A stretch of 50,998 nucleotides of DNA, from positions 1 through 50,998 of the forward strand of contig URNZ01000008.1 in the NCBI GenBank assembly GCA_900549405.1, read 5' to 3'. Below the pieces are notes generated by a model. It made no database searches. It worked only from the letters and a program-made list of their open reading frames with translations, and was not told the DNA's origin. Positions within the stretch are counted from its first letter, which is position 1. Every line of letters starts with the position of its first letter. This DNA is from an uncultured Eubacteriales bacterium (lineage in GTDB: Bacteria > Bacillota > Clostridia > Oscillospirales > Oscillospiraceae). A program made the translations under genes and the position numbers. Of this stretch, positions 39,229 through 46,797 are shown one piece after another.

Positions 39229-39810
39229 ATGAAAAAGAGACAGTTTTTATCTTTGCTTCTTGCCGCTTGCCTGTTGGCCCTGTGCGCCCTGGCCGGGTGC
39301 GCCGGTCGGGGGGAGAGCCGGACAGAGGACGACGACCCCCTGGATCTTTTGGCTTACTCCGTGTGGGAGCGCCTGGACCGGCAGAACGACGTATATTTCC
39401 AGGCGGCCCGGTTAGCAGACGACTATCTGTCGTCGGAGGAGCGGGACACTGCGGAGGCCAGATTCCAGGGCTTCTGCCGGGGCGTGAACGTCATGGCCCA
39501 GGACCAGATCATCTATAACCAGGTCAACGCCATTTTTCAGGGGCAGGATACCCTGAAAAAGGCGGTGAAACAGCTGGTCACCGCCACCCTCACCTGTAAG
39601 CTGGACGAACTGTCCCTCTCCAGGCTGTCGGACGAGGAAGTGACCCAGCTGCGGGACGCCCTCCAGACCCTGGCCGAGTGCTGTGACCGGGGTGAGGAAA
39701 ACTCCCTGGCCCACTGCATCGAGAACCAGACCGAGGGAGAACCCCTGACCGCCGCCATCGCCCGGGTGACGGAGGAGATACAGGGATTGGAGAGACTGGT
39801 TGCCGAGTAA
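39229..39810 (+). CDS. Putative lipoprotein, 193 residues
   Basis: A lipoprotein signal peptide (MKKRQFLSLLLAACLLALCALAGC, lipobox LAGC with Cys 24) anchors the protein outside the membrane. The mature part is acidic and predicted helical, with Leu/Glu-rich amphipathic stretches and no recognised domain. ATG 39229 follows ACAAGGAGG. Its own promoter and terminator make it monocistronic, just upstream of the MacA/MacB-like operon. The function is unknown. Confidence 0.8.
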   Translation: MKKRQFLSLLLAACLLALCALAGCAGRGESRTEDDDPLDLLAYSVWERLDRQNDVYFQAARLADDYLSSEERDTAEARFQGFCRGVNVMAQDQIIYNQVNAIFQGQDTLKKAVKQLVTATLTCKLDELSLSRLSDEEVTQLRDALQTLAECCDRGEENSLAHCIENQTEGEPLTAAIARVTEEIQGLERLVAE

Positions 39811-39825
39811 CATCCATCGACCTGC

Positions 39826-39853
39826 GGGCCGCCCATGGGGCGGCCCATTTTTT
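39826..39853 (+). terminator. Terminator after the lipoprotein gene
   Basis: GGGCCGCCC (39826-39834) with GGGCGGCCC (39838-39846), three-base loop, then ATTTTTT. Confidence 0.88.
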
Positions 39854-39863
39854 GTCCCGCCCC

Positions 39864-39921
39864 AATCTTAAACAAATCTTCAGACTTTCTTTGTCCGGCG
39901 CTAAAACTTCTCTGCTATGCT
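39864..39921 (+). promoter_or_regulatory. Export operon promoter with direct repeats
   Basis: AATCTT recurs at 39864-39869 and 39875-39880 (11-bp period), with a weaker TTTCTT at 39886-39891. A -10 TATGCT (39916-39921) follows without a good -35. The arrangement suits activation by an OmpR-type response regulator. Confidence 0.45.
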
Positions 39922-39960
39922 GTGGAGTACATTAAGTCCACAGCAAAAGGAGAAGAGCAT

Positions 39961-41649
39961 ATGGCATCTGCACAGGAGCTGCTGCACGAACAGACGGACC
40001 TCCCGGCCGCTCAGCCGGGGGAGGGCCCCAAGAAGAGGGGGCGGATCAAATTCCCCAAGCTGAAAAGAAAGCTGCCGGTGAAGCGGCTCATCGCCCTGGC
40101 TCTGGCGGCGGGAGCAGTTTATTGGCTGTTTCTCCGCCCGGGGGGCGGGGGACCGGACATCCAGGCCAGCTATACCGCCGCGCCGGTGACCATGCGGGAC
40201 ATCGTGGTCTCCGTGTCGGGCACGGGGACGGTGACCCCCGCCGACTCTTACAAGGTGGGTGCCCTGGTGACGGGGGAAATTTTAGAGGCCCCCTTTGCCG
40301 AGGGGGACCGGGTGGAGAAGGGGGCCCTGCTCTATCGGGTGGACCCCGGCGCGGCCCAGACCGCCCTGGACCAGGCCCAGCTGAACGTGCGCCAGGCCCA
40401 GCTGGCCTACAACGACCTGGCCGCCGCCCAGCGCCCCGCCGCCAGTCTGGCGGGGGTGGTGCAGCAGGTCCACGTCCAGCGGGGGGACCAGGTGTCCCCG
40501 GGGACGCCCATCGCGGGCATTGCGGACCTGTCGGTGATGACCCTCACCCTGCCCTTTCAGTCCGCTGACGCCGCCCGCCTGACCCTGGGCCAGAGCGCCG
40601 CCGTCACCCTGGACGGGACCATGGAGACCCTGAACGCCACGGTGGAGTCGGTGTCCACCGCCGATCTGGTGGGCAACGGCGGGAGCCTGGTGCGCCAGGT
40701 GAAGCTGCGGCTGCACAACCCCGGGGCCCTGTCCCCGGACCAGAGCGCCACCGCCCGGGTGGGGGACATCGCCTGCGCCTCCGGGGGCAAGCTCCAGGCC
40801 AACTCCCGCCAGACCATCACCGCCCAGACCAGCGGCGAGGTGAGCCAGGTGCTGGTCACCGCCGGGAGCCGGGTGGCCGCCGGGGACGCCCTGGCCGTGC
40901 TGGGCGGTTCCGCCGCTTCCAGCGCTTTGGAGAACGCCGCCATCACGTTAGAGAACGCCCGCCTGAGCCTGCAAAGCGCCCAGGACGCCCTGAACAACTA
41001 CACCATCACCGCGCCGATCTCGGGCACGGTGGTGGAGAAGAGCTTTAAGGCCGGGGACAAGATCGAGTCAGAGGCCCTGTCCGCCGCCAACGGCACCCTG
41101 GCCACCCTGTATGACATGTCTCAGCTCACCTTCCGCATGGCGGTGAACGAGCTGGACATCAATAAGGTGGCCGTGGGCCAGCGGGTGGAGATCACCACCG
41201 AGGCCCTGTCCGGCCAGATCTTCACCGGCACGGTGGACAAAGTGAACATCAACGGGACCACCACCAACGGCTTTACCACCTATCCCATCACCGTCCGCCT
41301 GGACGGGGACGGGACGGAGCTGGCCCGGCAGGGTTTAAGACCGGGCATGAACGTGTCCGCCACCATCATCGGCCAGTCGGTGGAGAACGCCCTGTGCGTC
41401 CCCGTGGGGGCGGTGAGCCGGGGGAACAAGCTGCTGGTGGCCGCCCCCGGCGCTCTGGCCGAGGACGGGACCACGGTACTCGACCCCACCAAGACGGAGG
41501 AGCGCCAGGTGGTGCTGGGGGCCAGCGACGACAGCTATGTGCAGATCTTGTCCGGCCTGTCCCAGGGGGAGACGGTGCTGGTGCCTGGCCAGGACCAGGT
41601 CCAGACAGACGGCAGTGTCGTGATGACCGACTCCGGCGGGGAGGGCTGA
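39961..41649 (+). CDS. Periplasmic-adaptor-like (HlyD/MacA family) export protein
   Basis: A membrane-anchored adaptor for the ABC transporter encoded next to it. The 562-residue protein has a basic N-terminus, one membrane segment (LIALALAAGAVYWLFL, about 43-58), then lipoyl/barrel-sandwich strands. Four half-motifs appear (EAPFAEGDRVEKG, HVQRGDQVSPG, LVTAGSRVAAG, SFKAGDKIESE), implying two tandem barrel modules; MacA has one. A coiled coil (LENARLSLQSAQDAL) and a C-terminal beta barrel follow. ATG 39961 follows AAAGGAGAAG. A four-base gap leads to the ATPase gene. Confidence 0.85.
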   Translation: MASAQELLHEQTDLPAAQPGEGPKKRGRIKFPKLKRKLPVKRLIALALAAGAVYWLFLRPGGGGPDIQASYTAAPVTMRDIVVSVSGTGTVTPADSYKVGALVTGEILEAPFAEGDRVEKGALLYRVDPGAAQTALDQAQLNVRQAQLAYNDLAAAQRPAASLAGVVQQVHVQRGDQVSPGTPIAGIADLSVMTLTLPFQSADAARLTLGQSAAVTLDGTMETLNATVESVSTADLVGNGGSLVRQVKLRLHNPGALSPDQSATARVGDIACASGGKLQANSRQTITAQTSGEVSQVLVTAGSRVAAGDALAVLGGSAASSALENAAITLENARLSLQSAQDALNNYTITAPISGTVVEKSFKAGDKIESEALSAANGTLATLYDMSQLTFRMAVNELDINKVAVGQRVEITTEALSGQIFTGTVDKVNINGTTTNGFTTYPITVRLDGDGTELARQGLRPGMNVSATIIGQSVENALCVPVGAVSRGNKLLVAAPGALAEDGTTVLDPTKTEERQVVLGASDDSYVQILSGLSQGETVLVPGQDQVQTDGSVVMTDSGGEG

Positions 41650-41653
41650 GCCT

Positions 41654-42394
41654 ATGGCAGAGCACCTGATCGAACTGCGGGACATCTATAAGATCTACCC
41701 CATGGGAGAGGAGACGGTCCATGCCTTGGATGGCATCAGCCTGACCATTGACCGGGGGGAGTTCGTGGCCATTGTGGGCCAGTCCGGCTCGGGCAAGTCC
41801 ACCGCCATGAACATCATCGGCTGTCTGGACGTACCTACCTCGGGGACCTATCGCCTGGGGGGTGTGGACGTGTCCACCATGGGGGACGACCAACAGGCGG
41901 ACATCCGAAACAAGATGCTGGGCTTTATCTTTCAGCAATATAATCTGATCCCCAAGCTCACCGTGGAGGAGAACGTGGAGCTGCCCCTGCTGTATGCCGG
42001 GGTGGCCCCGGAGGAGCGCCGCCGCCGGGCCAAGAGATCACTGGAGCGGGTGGGCCTGGGGGACAAGGGGCGGCATCTGCCCGCCCAGCTCTCCGGCGGC
42101 CAGCAGCAGCGGGTGTCCATCGCCCGGGCCCTGGCGGGGGACCCCTCCGTCATCCTGGCCGACGAGCCCACCGGCGCCCTGGACTCCCGCACCGGGCGGG
42201 ATGTGCTGCGCTTTCTCCAGCAGCTCAACGACGAGGGGAACACGGTGGTCCTCATCACCCACGACAACTCCATCGCCGTGAAGGCCAAGCGCATCGTCCG
42301 TTTGCAGGACGGCCGCATCATCTATGACGGGGATGCCCACGATCCCCGGGCGGTGGTCCAGCCCGACGAGAGCAGAGAGGGGGACGCGCCGTGA
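41654..42394 (+). CDS. ABC transporter ATP-binding protein (MacB/LolD type)
   Basis: A 246-residue ATPase that powers the adjacent MacB-like permease. Visible motifs are Walker A GQSGSGKST (about 38), the Q loop FIFQQYNL, signature LSGGQQQRV, Walker B VILADEPTGALDS and the H loop LITHDNS. The family exports macrolides, peptides or lipoproteins, or senses antimicrobial peptides. It overlaps the permease start (GTGA), so the two are translationally coupled. Confidence 0.94.
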   Translation: MAEHLIELRDIYKIYPMGEETVHALDGISLTIDRGEFVAIVGQSGSGKSTAMNIIGCLDVPTSGTYRLGGVDVSTMGDDQQADIRNKMLGFIFQQYNLIPKLTVEENVELPLLYAGVAPEERRRRAKRSLERVGLGDKGRHLPAQLSGGQQQRVSIARALAGDPSVILADEPTGALDSRTGRDVLRFLQQLNDEGNTVVLITHDNSIAVKAKRIVRLQDGRIIYDGDAHDPRAVVQPDESREGDAP

Positions 42395-43641
42395 ACGTCA
42401 CCCAATATTTCAAGCTGGCGTTAAAATCCCTGCGCACCAGCAAAATGCGGGCCTTTCTCACTATGCTGGGCATTATCATCGGCGTGGCCGCCGTCATTAT
42501 CATCATCTCCCTGGGCAACGGCCTGACGCGCATGGTGGAGCAGCGGGTGGAGAAGCTGGGTGTGACCCAGATCGTGGCCTATACCTGGGGCATGGGGGAC
42601 GGCACCACCGGCAACGTGACACCCCAGGACATCTATGACCTGGTGGAGGCCAACCCGGACGTGTTCAGCGGCGTGACCCCCTGGGTCAGCGCCGGGACGG
42701 GGGTGCGCCGGGGGGACACCCAGCTGAAAAAGACGACCATCACCGGGGTAAGCGAGGCCATGTACCGCCCGGAGACGGGCACCACCCTGGACGGGGATGC
42801 CCTGGGCAAGGGGCGGTTTTTGCAGTATGTAGACGTGCAGCAGCGGAAGAACGTGTGCGTCATCGGGGCATATGTGGAGCGGGAGGCCTTTCAGGGGGAT
42901 GCCCTGGGCCGGGAGCTGCTCATCGGCGGCGTCCCCTATACGGTTGTGGGGGTGATGGCCCAGTCCCAGACCACCATGGAGGAGGGGGGCGGGGACGACC
43001 TGGCCTATATCCCCTATGAAAACGCCATGCAGCTGTCCGGCAGCGGCTTTGTCTCTCTCTACCAGATGACCGCCCGCAGCCGGGACACGGTGGAGCAGGC
43101 CCGGGCCCTGTTGGTGGACCTGATGGTGCAGAAGTTCCCCGACCCGGACGCGGAATATAACCAGTATATGATCACCACCATGCTGGAGCAGGTGCAGCAG
43201 ATCAACGCCATGATGGGGGTGGCCATGTCCGTGCTGGTAGCCATCGCCGCCATCAGTCTGCTGGTGGGGGGCATCGGCATCATGAACATCATGCTGGTCT
43301 CCGTCACCGAGCGCACCCGGGAGATCGGCATCCGCAAGTCTCTGGGGGCCAAGCGCCGGGACATCCGGTGGCAGTTCATCATCGAGGCGGGCACCACCTC
43401 CGCCGCCGGCGGCCTGCTGGGCATCGGCCTGGGCTGTTTAGTCGCCAGCGGCATCGGCTCTGTTCTAGGCGGGACTCTGGCCCAGAGTATGGGCGGCGGC
43501 ATCACCTTCTCTGCCACCCCCACCCCCATGGCCGTGGCCGTCAGCTTCGGCGTGTCCGTGGGCATCGGCGTGTTGTTCGGGTATCTGCCCGCCAATAAGG
43601 CGGCGAAGCTGAATCCCATCGATGCGTTGAGATATGATTGA
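42391..43641 (+). CDS. MacB-like ABC transporter permease
   Basis: A 416-residue FtsX/MacB-type permease. It has the N-terminal membrane helix (RAFLTMLGIIIGVAAVIIII), a large extracytoplasmic domain (about 55-280) and three C-terminal helices, including SVLVAIAAISLLVGGIGIMN followed by the conserved VTERTREIGIRKSLGA motif. Start is GTG at 42391 within the ATPase stop. With the adaptor and ATPase it makes a three-gene export system; its cargo is unknown. No terminator is clear; a family C repeat follows 7 bp on. Confidence 0.93.
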   Translation: MNVTQYFKLALKSLRTSKMRAFLTMLGIIIGVAAVIIIISLGNGLTRMVEQRVEKLGVTQIVAYTWGMGDGTTGNVTPQDIYDLVEANPDVFSGVTPWVSAGTGVRRGDTQLKKTTITGVSEAMYRPETGTTLDGDALGKGRFLQYVDVQQRKNVCVIGAYVEREAFQGDALGRELLIGGVPYTVVGVMAQSQTTMEEGGGDDLAYIPYENAMQLSGSGFVSLYQMTARSRDTVEQARALLVDLMVQKFPDPDAEYNQYMITTMLEQVQQINAMMGVAMSVLVAIAAISLLVGGIGIMNIMLVSVTERTREIGIRKSLGAKRRDIRWQFIIEAGTTSAAGGLLGIGLGCLVASGIGSVLGGTLAQSMGGGITFSATPTPMAVAVSFGVSVGIGVLFGYLPANKAAKLNPIDALRYD

Positions 43642-43648
43642 TGGGAAA

Positions 43649-43760
43649 AGAGAACGGATTGCCACGTCGCTTCGCTCCTCGCAATGACAGATACCGATAG
43701 CTTTCCGATTTTATGTCATTGCGAGGAAGGGCGCAGCCCTGACGTGGCAATCCGTCTCTT
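43649..43760. repeat. Dispersed repeat, family C, long inverted copy
   Basis: The left arm AGAGAACGGATTGCCACG...CTCGCAATGACA and the right arm TGTCATTGCGAGG...CGTGGCAATCCGTCTCT are inverted around a 26-bp centre. The whole could fold as one long hairpin and resembles a non-autonomous mobile element. Confidence 0.78.
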
Positions 43761-43793
43761 GAATTTCTAACTTCTCAGAAAGGAGCACTTCCC

Positions 43794-45656
43794 ATGAAAA
43801 ACCGACTTTCCTCCCTGGCGCTGGCCGGGGTGTTGTCTCTCTCTTTGATCCTGCCGGTGGGTGCAGCCGGTGCCGCGGCCTCGGAGGACCAGGCCATCCA
43901 GACGGTGAACGCCCTGGGGATCATGGTGGGGGACCGCACCGGGTCCATGGACCTGTCCCGCTCCGTCACCCGGGCGGAGTTTGTCACCATGGCCCTGAAG
44001 GCCATGGGCCGCCAGATCGGCCAGGCGGCCTCCTCCCCCTATCCCGACGTGCCCTGGAGCCACTGGGCGGCGGGCTATGTGGAGGCGGGGGTGGCCGCCG
44101 GGCTGGTGTCCGGCTACTCCGACGGGCGCTTTCGCCCCTCCAGCACCATCACCCTGGCCGAGGGGGTGACCATCGCCCTGCGGCTGCTGGACTATGGCCC
44201 CGACGACTTTACCGGGGCCTATCCCACCGGCCAGCTGGCCCAGTACCACAGCCTGAAGCTGGACCGGGGCGTCACCGCCCAAAGCGCCGCCAGCCCCATG
44301 ACCCGGCGGGACGCCATGTTCCTCTTCTATAACCTGATGACCGCTAAGAATAAGAGCGGGACCGTCTATCTGGAGACCCTGGGCCACAAATTAAATGCCG
44401 CCGGGGAGATCGACCTGGTGGCCCTGGTCAGCGACGCCATGGAGGGCCCCCTGGTGGTCGGCGGGGGCTGGAGAGACCGGCTGCCCATGGACGCATCCGG
44501 GGCCCTGGTCTATCGCCAGGGGAAGCTGTCCGCCCTGTCCACGGTGAAGGACGGGGACGTGATCTATTGGAACCAGGCCATGAACGCCATCTGGGCCTAT
44601 AGTGACCGGGTCACCGGGACCATCCAGGCCGTCCAGAACCCGGACAGCCCCACCGCCGTGACGGTGGCGGGGCGCACCTGCGCCATCGAGAGCGCCGCCG
44701 CGGCCTATGCCCTGTCCGACCTGGGGGAGTATCGCCTGGGGGACACGGTGACATTGCTACTGGGCCGGAACGGGGCGGTGGCCGCCGTGACGGGCACCCC
44801 CTCGGGCACCGGCTCCGCCGCCTATACCAGCCAGCGCATCGGCGTGGTGACGGCCATTGAAAGCGCCCAGTATTCCGACGGCAAGGGGGGCACGTATACC
44901 TCCCGCACCGCCGTGGTCCTGGCCACCGACGGCCAGACCTATCGCTATGAGAATCAGGCCGGCCTGTCCGCCGGGAGCCTGGTCCAGGCGGAGGCCGCCG
45001 CCGATAAAGTCACTCTGCGGCCCCTGACCGCCGCCTCCCTGTCCGGGTCGGTGGACCGCTCCGCCGCCCGCCTGGGCCGCTATCCCTTTGCCGGCGACGT
45101 GGAGATTTTAGATGTGAGCGGCAGCGCCGCCGTGCGGGTCTATCCCAAGCGCCTGGCGGGGATGAGCCTCTCTGAGGGGAACGTGTCCTATTATCACCTG
45201 AACGGCGCGGGGGAAATTGACCGCCTGGTGCTGAAGGACGCCACCGGGGACATGTACGCCTATGGCGTGGTCACCCGCATCTCCTCCTCCAAGGACGGCA
45301 GCATGAAGGGCTATGACTATGACATCGGCGGCACGGCGGGGTCCATCCCCATCTCCTCCACCCGCCTGCCCGTGGACGGCGTGGGCGGCGTGCGGTGCAA
45401 GGGCGACCCCAGCGCTCCAGAAGGGCTGTACTCCCTCACCGCCCTGCGGGGCGGAACGGTGGAGGGGAACACCCTTCGGGCCGGGGGCAAGACCTATACC
45501 CTGGCGGACAACGTGGCCGTGTACCGGGTGAAGAACGGGTCCTATTACCAGATCACCCTGGCCCAGCTGGGGCAGAGCGACACCCTCACCGCCTGGTATG
45601 ACCGCCCGGACGAGCAGGGCGGCCGCATCCGGGTCATCACCGCTGTAGAAAACTAA
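43794..45656 (+). CDS. SLH-domain surface protein, 620 residues
   Basis: A signal peptide (RLSSLALAGVLSLSLILPVGAAG) directs export. Residues about 30-185 form S-layer homology repeats (ALGIMVGDRTGSMDLSRSV, YPDVPWSHWAAGYVEAGVA), which bind cell-wall polymers. The remaining 430 residues are repeated beta-rich domains without a known match, heavy in Ala, Thr and Gly. ATG 43794 follows AGAAAGGAGC. It is a likely S-layer or wall-associated protein. It ends at a strong convergent terminator. Confidence 0.87.
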   Translation: MKNRLSSLALAGVLSLSLILPVGAAGAAASEDQAIQTVNALGIMVGDRTGSMDLSRSVTRAEFVTMALKAMGRQIGQAASSPYPDVPWSHWAAGYVEAGVAAGLVSGYSDGRFRPSSTITLAEGVTIALRLLDYGPDDFTGAYPTGQLAQYHSLKLDRGVTAQSAASPMTRRDAMFLFYNLMTAKNKSGTVYLETLGHKLNAAGEIDLVALVSDAMEGPLVVGGGWRDRLPMDASGALVYRQGKLSALSTVKDGDVIYWNQAMNAIWAYSDRVTGTIQAVQNPDSPTAVTVAGRTCAIESAAAAYALSDLGEYRLGDTVTLLLGRNGAVAAVTGTPSGTGSAAYTSQRIGVVTAIESAQYSDGKGGTYTSRTAVVLATDGQTYRYENQAGLSAGSLVQAEAAADKVTLRPLTAASLSGSVDRSAARLGRYPFAGDVEILDVSGSAAVRVYPKRLAGMSLSEGNVSYYHLNGAGEIDRLVLKDATGDMYAYGVVTRISSSKDGSMKGYDYDIGGTAGSIPISSTRLPVDGVGGVRCKGDPSAPEGLYSLTALRGGTVEGNTLRAGGKTYTLADNVAVYRVKNGSYYQITLAQLGQSDTLTAWYDRPDEQGGRIRVITAVEN

Positions 45657-45664
45657 ATATAGAC

Positions 45665-45716
45665 AAAAAGAACCCGCTCCGGGACCTGATTTCAAGTCCC
45701 GGAGCTGGTTTTGTTT
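45665..45716. terminator. Bidirectional terminator between the SLH and dehydrogenase genes
   Basis: GCTCCGGGAC pairs with GTCCCGGAGC (45696-45705), extended by AACC/GGTT. A-run AAAAAG before and TTTTGTTT after allow termination both ways. Confidence 0.85.
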
Positions 45717-46650
45717 ACCCCTCTACCAGATTTTCCAGGGGCTGTCCCGCCAGATAGCGCTTTAGGTTGTCCTGGGCCATCTGGATGCAGGTGCGGCGGG
45801 TGATCTCCAGCCGCATCCCCCCGGCCACGTGGGGGGTGATGAGCAGGTTGGGGATGTCCCACAGGGGGCTGTCCTGGGGCAGGGGCTCCGGCGTGGTCAC
45901 GTCCAGAGCGGCGCCCCACAGATGGCCCTCCCCCATGACCCGGGCCAGGGCGTCCTGATCCAGCACGCTCCCCCGGCCCGCGCTGACGAGGATGGCGTCC
46001 TCCTTCATCCGGCGCAGCCGGTCCTCGTTCATCAGACCCACCGTTTGGGGGGAGTGGGGCACCACCAGCACGACAATGTCCGCCTGGGGCAGCAGGTCGT
46101 CCAGCCGCTCCATGGGGAACACCTGGTCAAAGCCCTCCACTGTTCCCCGCACCGTGCGCTTCAGCCCTAAGGTGCGTGCCCCCAGGCCCTGGCACATGGC
46201 GGCGAAGGTGCTGCCGATGTGTCCGGCCCCCACCACCAGAACGGTGCTGCCCCGGACGCACTTCATCCGGCCCCGGTCCTTCCACTCATGGGCCCGCTGG
46301 CTGTCCCGATAGACGGGCAGGCGGCGGCACACCGCCAGCAGGCTGGCCAGAATGTGCTCGGCCACGCTGACCCGGTTGGACCCGCTGGAGGAGGTGAACT
46401 TCACCCCCGCCGGGATGAGGCCGGTATACTCGTCCGTCCCCGCCCACATGGTCTGGAACCACCGCAGAGACTTGGCCTGGGCCAGGCGCTCCGGCTGGGG
46501 CCAGCCGAAGATCACCGTGGCCCGGGCCAGCTCCTCCTCCGTCACGGCGCTGCCCCTGGTATAGATATGCTCCGCCCGGGGGGCGATGGCGGCAAACTCC
46601 CCCTTCTCCTCCTCGGTCACTGGGAGAAGATTTAAAATGACCTCCTGCAT
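45715..46650 (-). CDS. D-2-hydroxyacid dehydrogenase (GhrA-like)
   Basis: An NAD(P)-dependent 2-ketoacid reductase of the glyoxylate/hydroxypyruvate group. The 311-residue protein has the WAGTDEY substrate loop, the Rossmann GAGHIGSTFA (about 141), and the catalytic Arg, Glu and His in SAGRGSVLD, TTPEPLPQDSPLW and TPHVAGG. The start MQEVILNLLP at 46650 follows AGAGGAGCGC; the same frame continues open far upstream through the antisense of recG and should not be included. It is divergent from recG. Confidence 0.9.
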   Translation of the reverse strand: MQEVILNLLPVTEEEKGEFAAIAPRAEHIYTRGSAVTEEELARATVIFGWPQPERLAQAKSLRWFQTMWAGTDEYTGLIPAGVKFTSSSGSNRVSVAEHILASLLAVCRRLPVYRDSQRAHEWKDRGRMKCVRGSTVLVVGAGHIGSTFAAMCQGLGARTLGLKRTVRGTVEGFDQVFPMERLDDLLPQADIVVLVVPHSPQTVGLMNEDRLRRMKEDAILVSAGRGSVLDQDALARVMGEGHLWGAALDVTTPEPLPQDSPLWDIPNLLITPHVAGGMRLEITRRTCIQMAQDNLKRYLAGQPLENLVEG

Positions 46651-46735
46651 ACGATGCGCTCCTCTCTGCGCCGCACACCCTGCGGCGTTTTGGTCTATTA
46701 TACCCGGCGGAGGCCCACGCTGACAAGGCCCCTGC

Positions 46736-46764
46736 TTTACTCCCCGGGGCGGCTGTGGTAAAAT
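46736..46764 (+). promoter_or_regulatory. recG promoter
   Basis: TTTACT (46736-46741), 17-bp spacer, TAAAAT (46759-46764), 33 bp upstream of the start. Confidence 0.7.
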
Positions 46765-46797
46765 AAAGAGCAGATCGCAGAGAAAGGAGGCGCTGCC

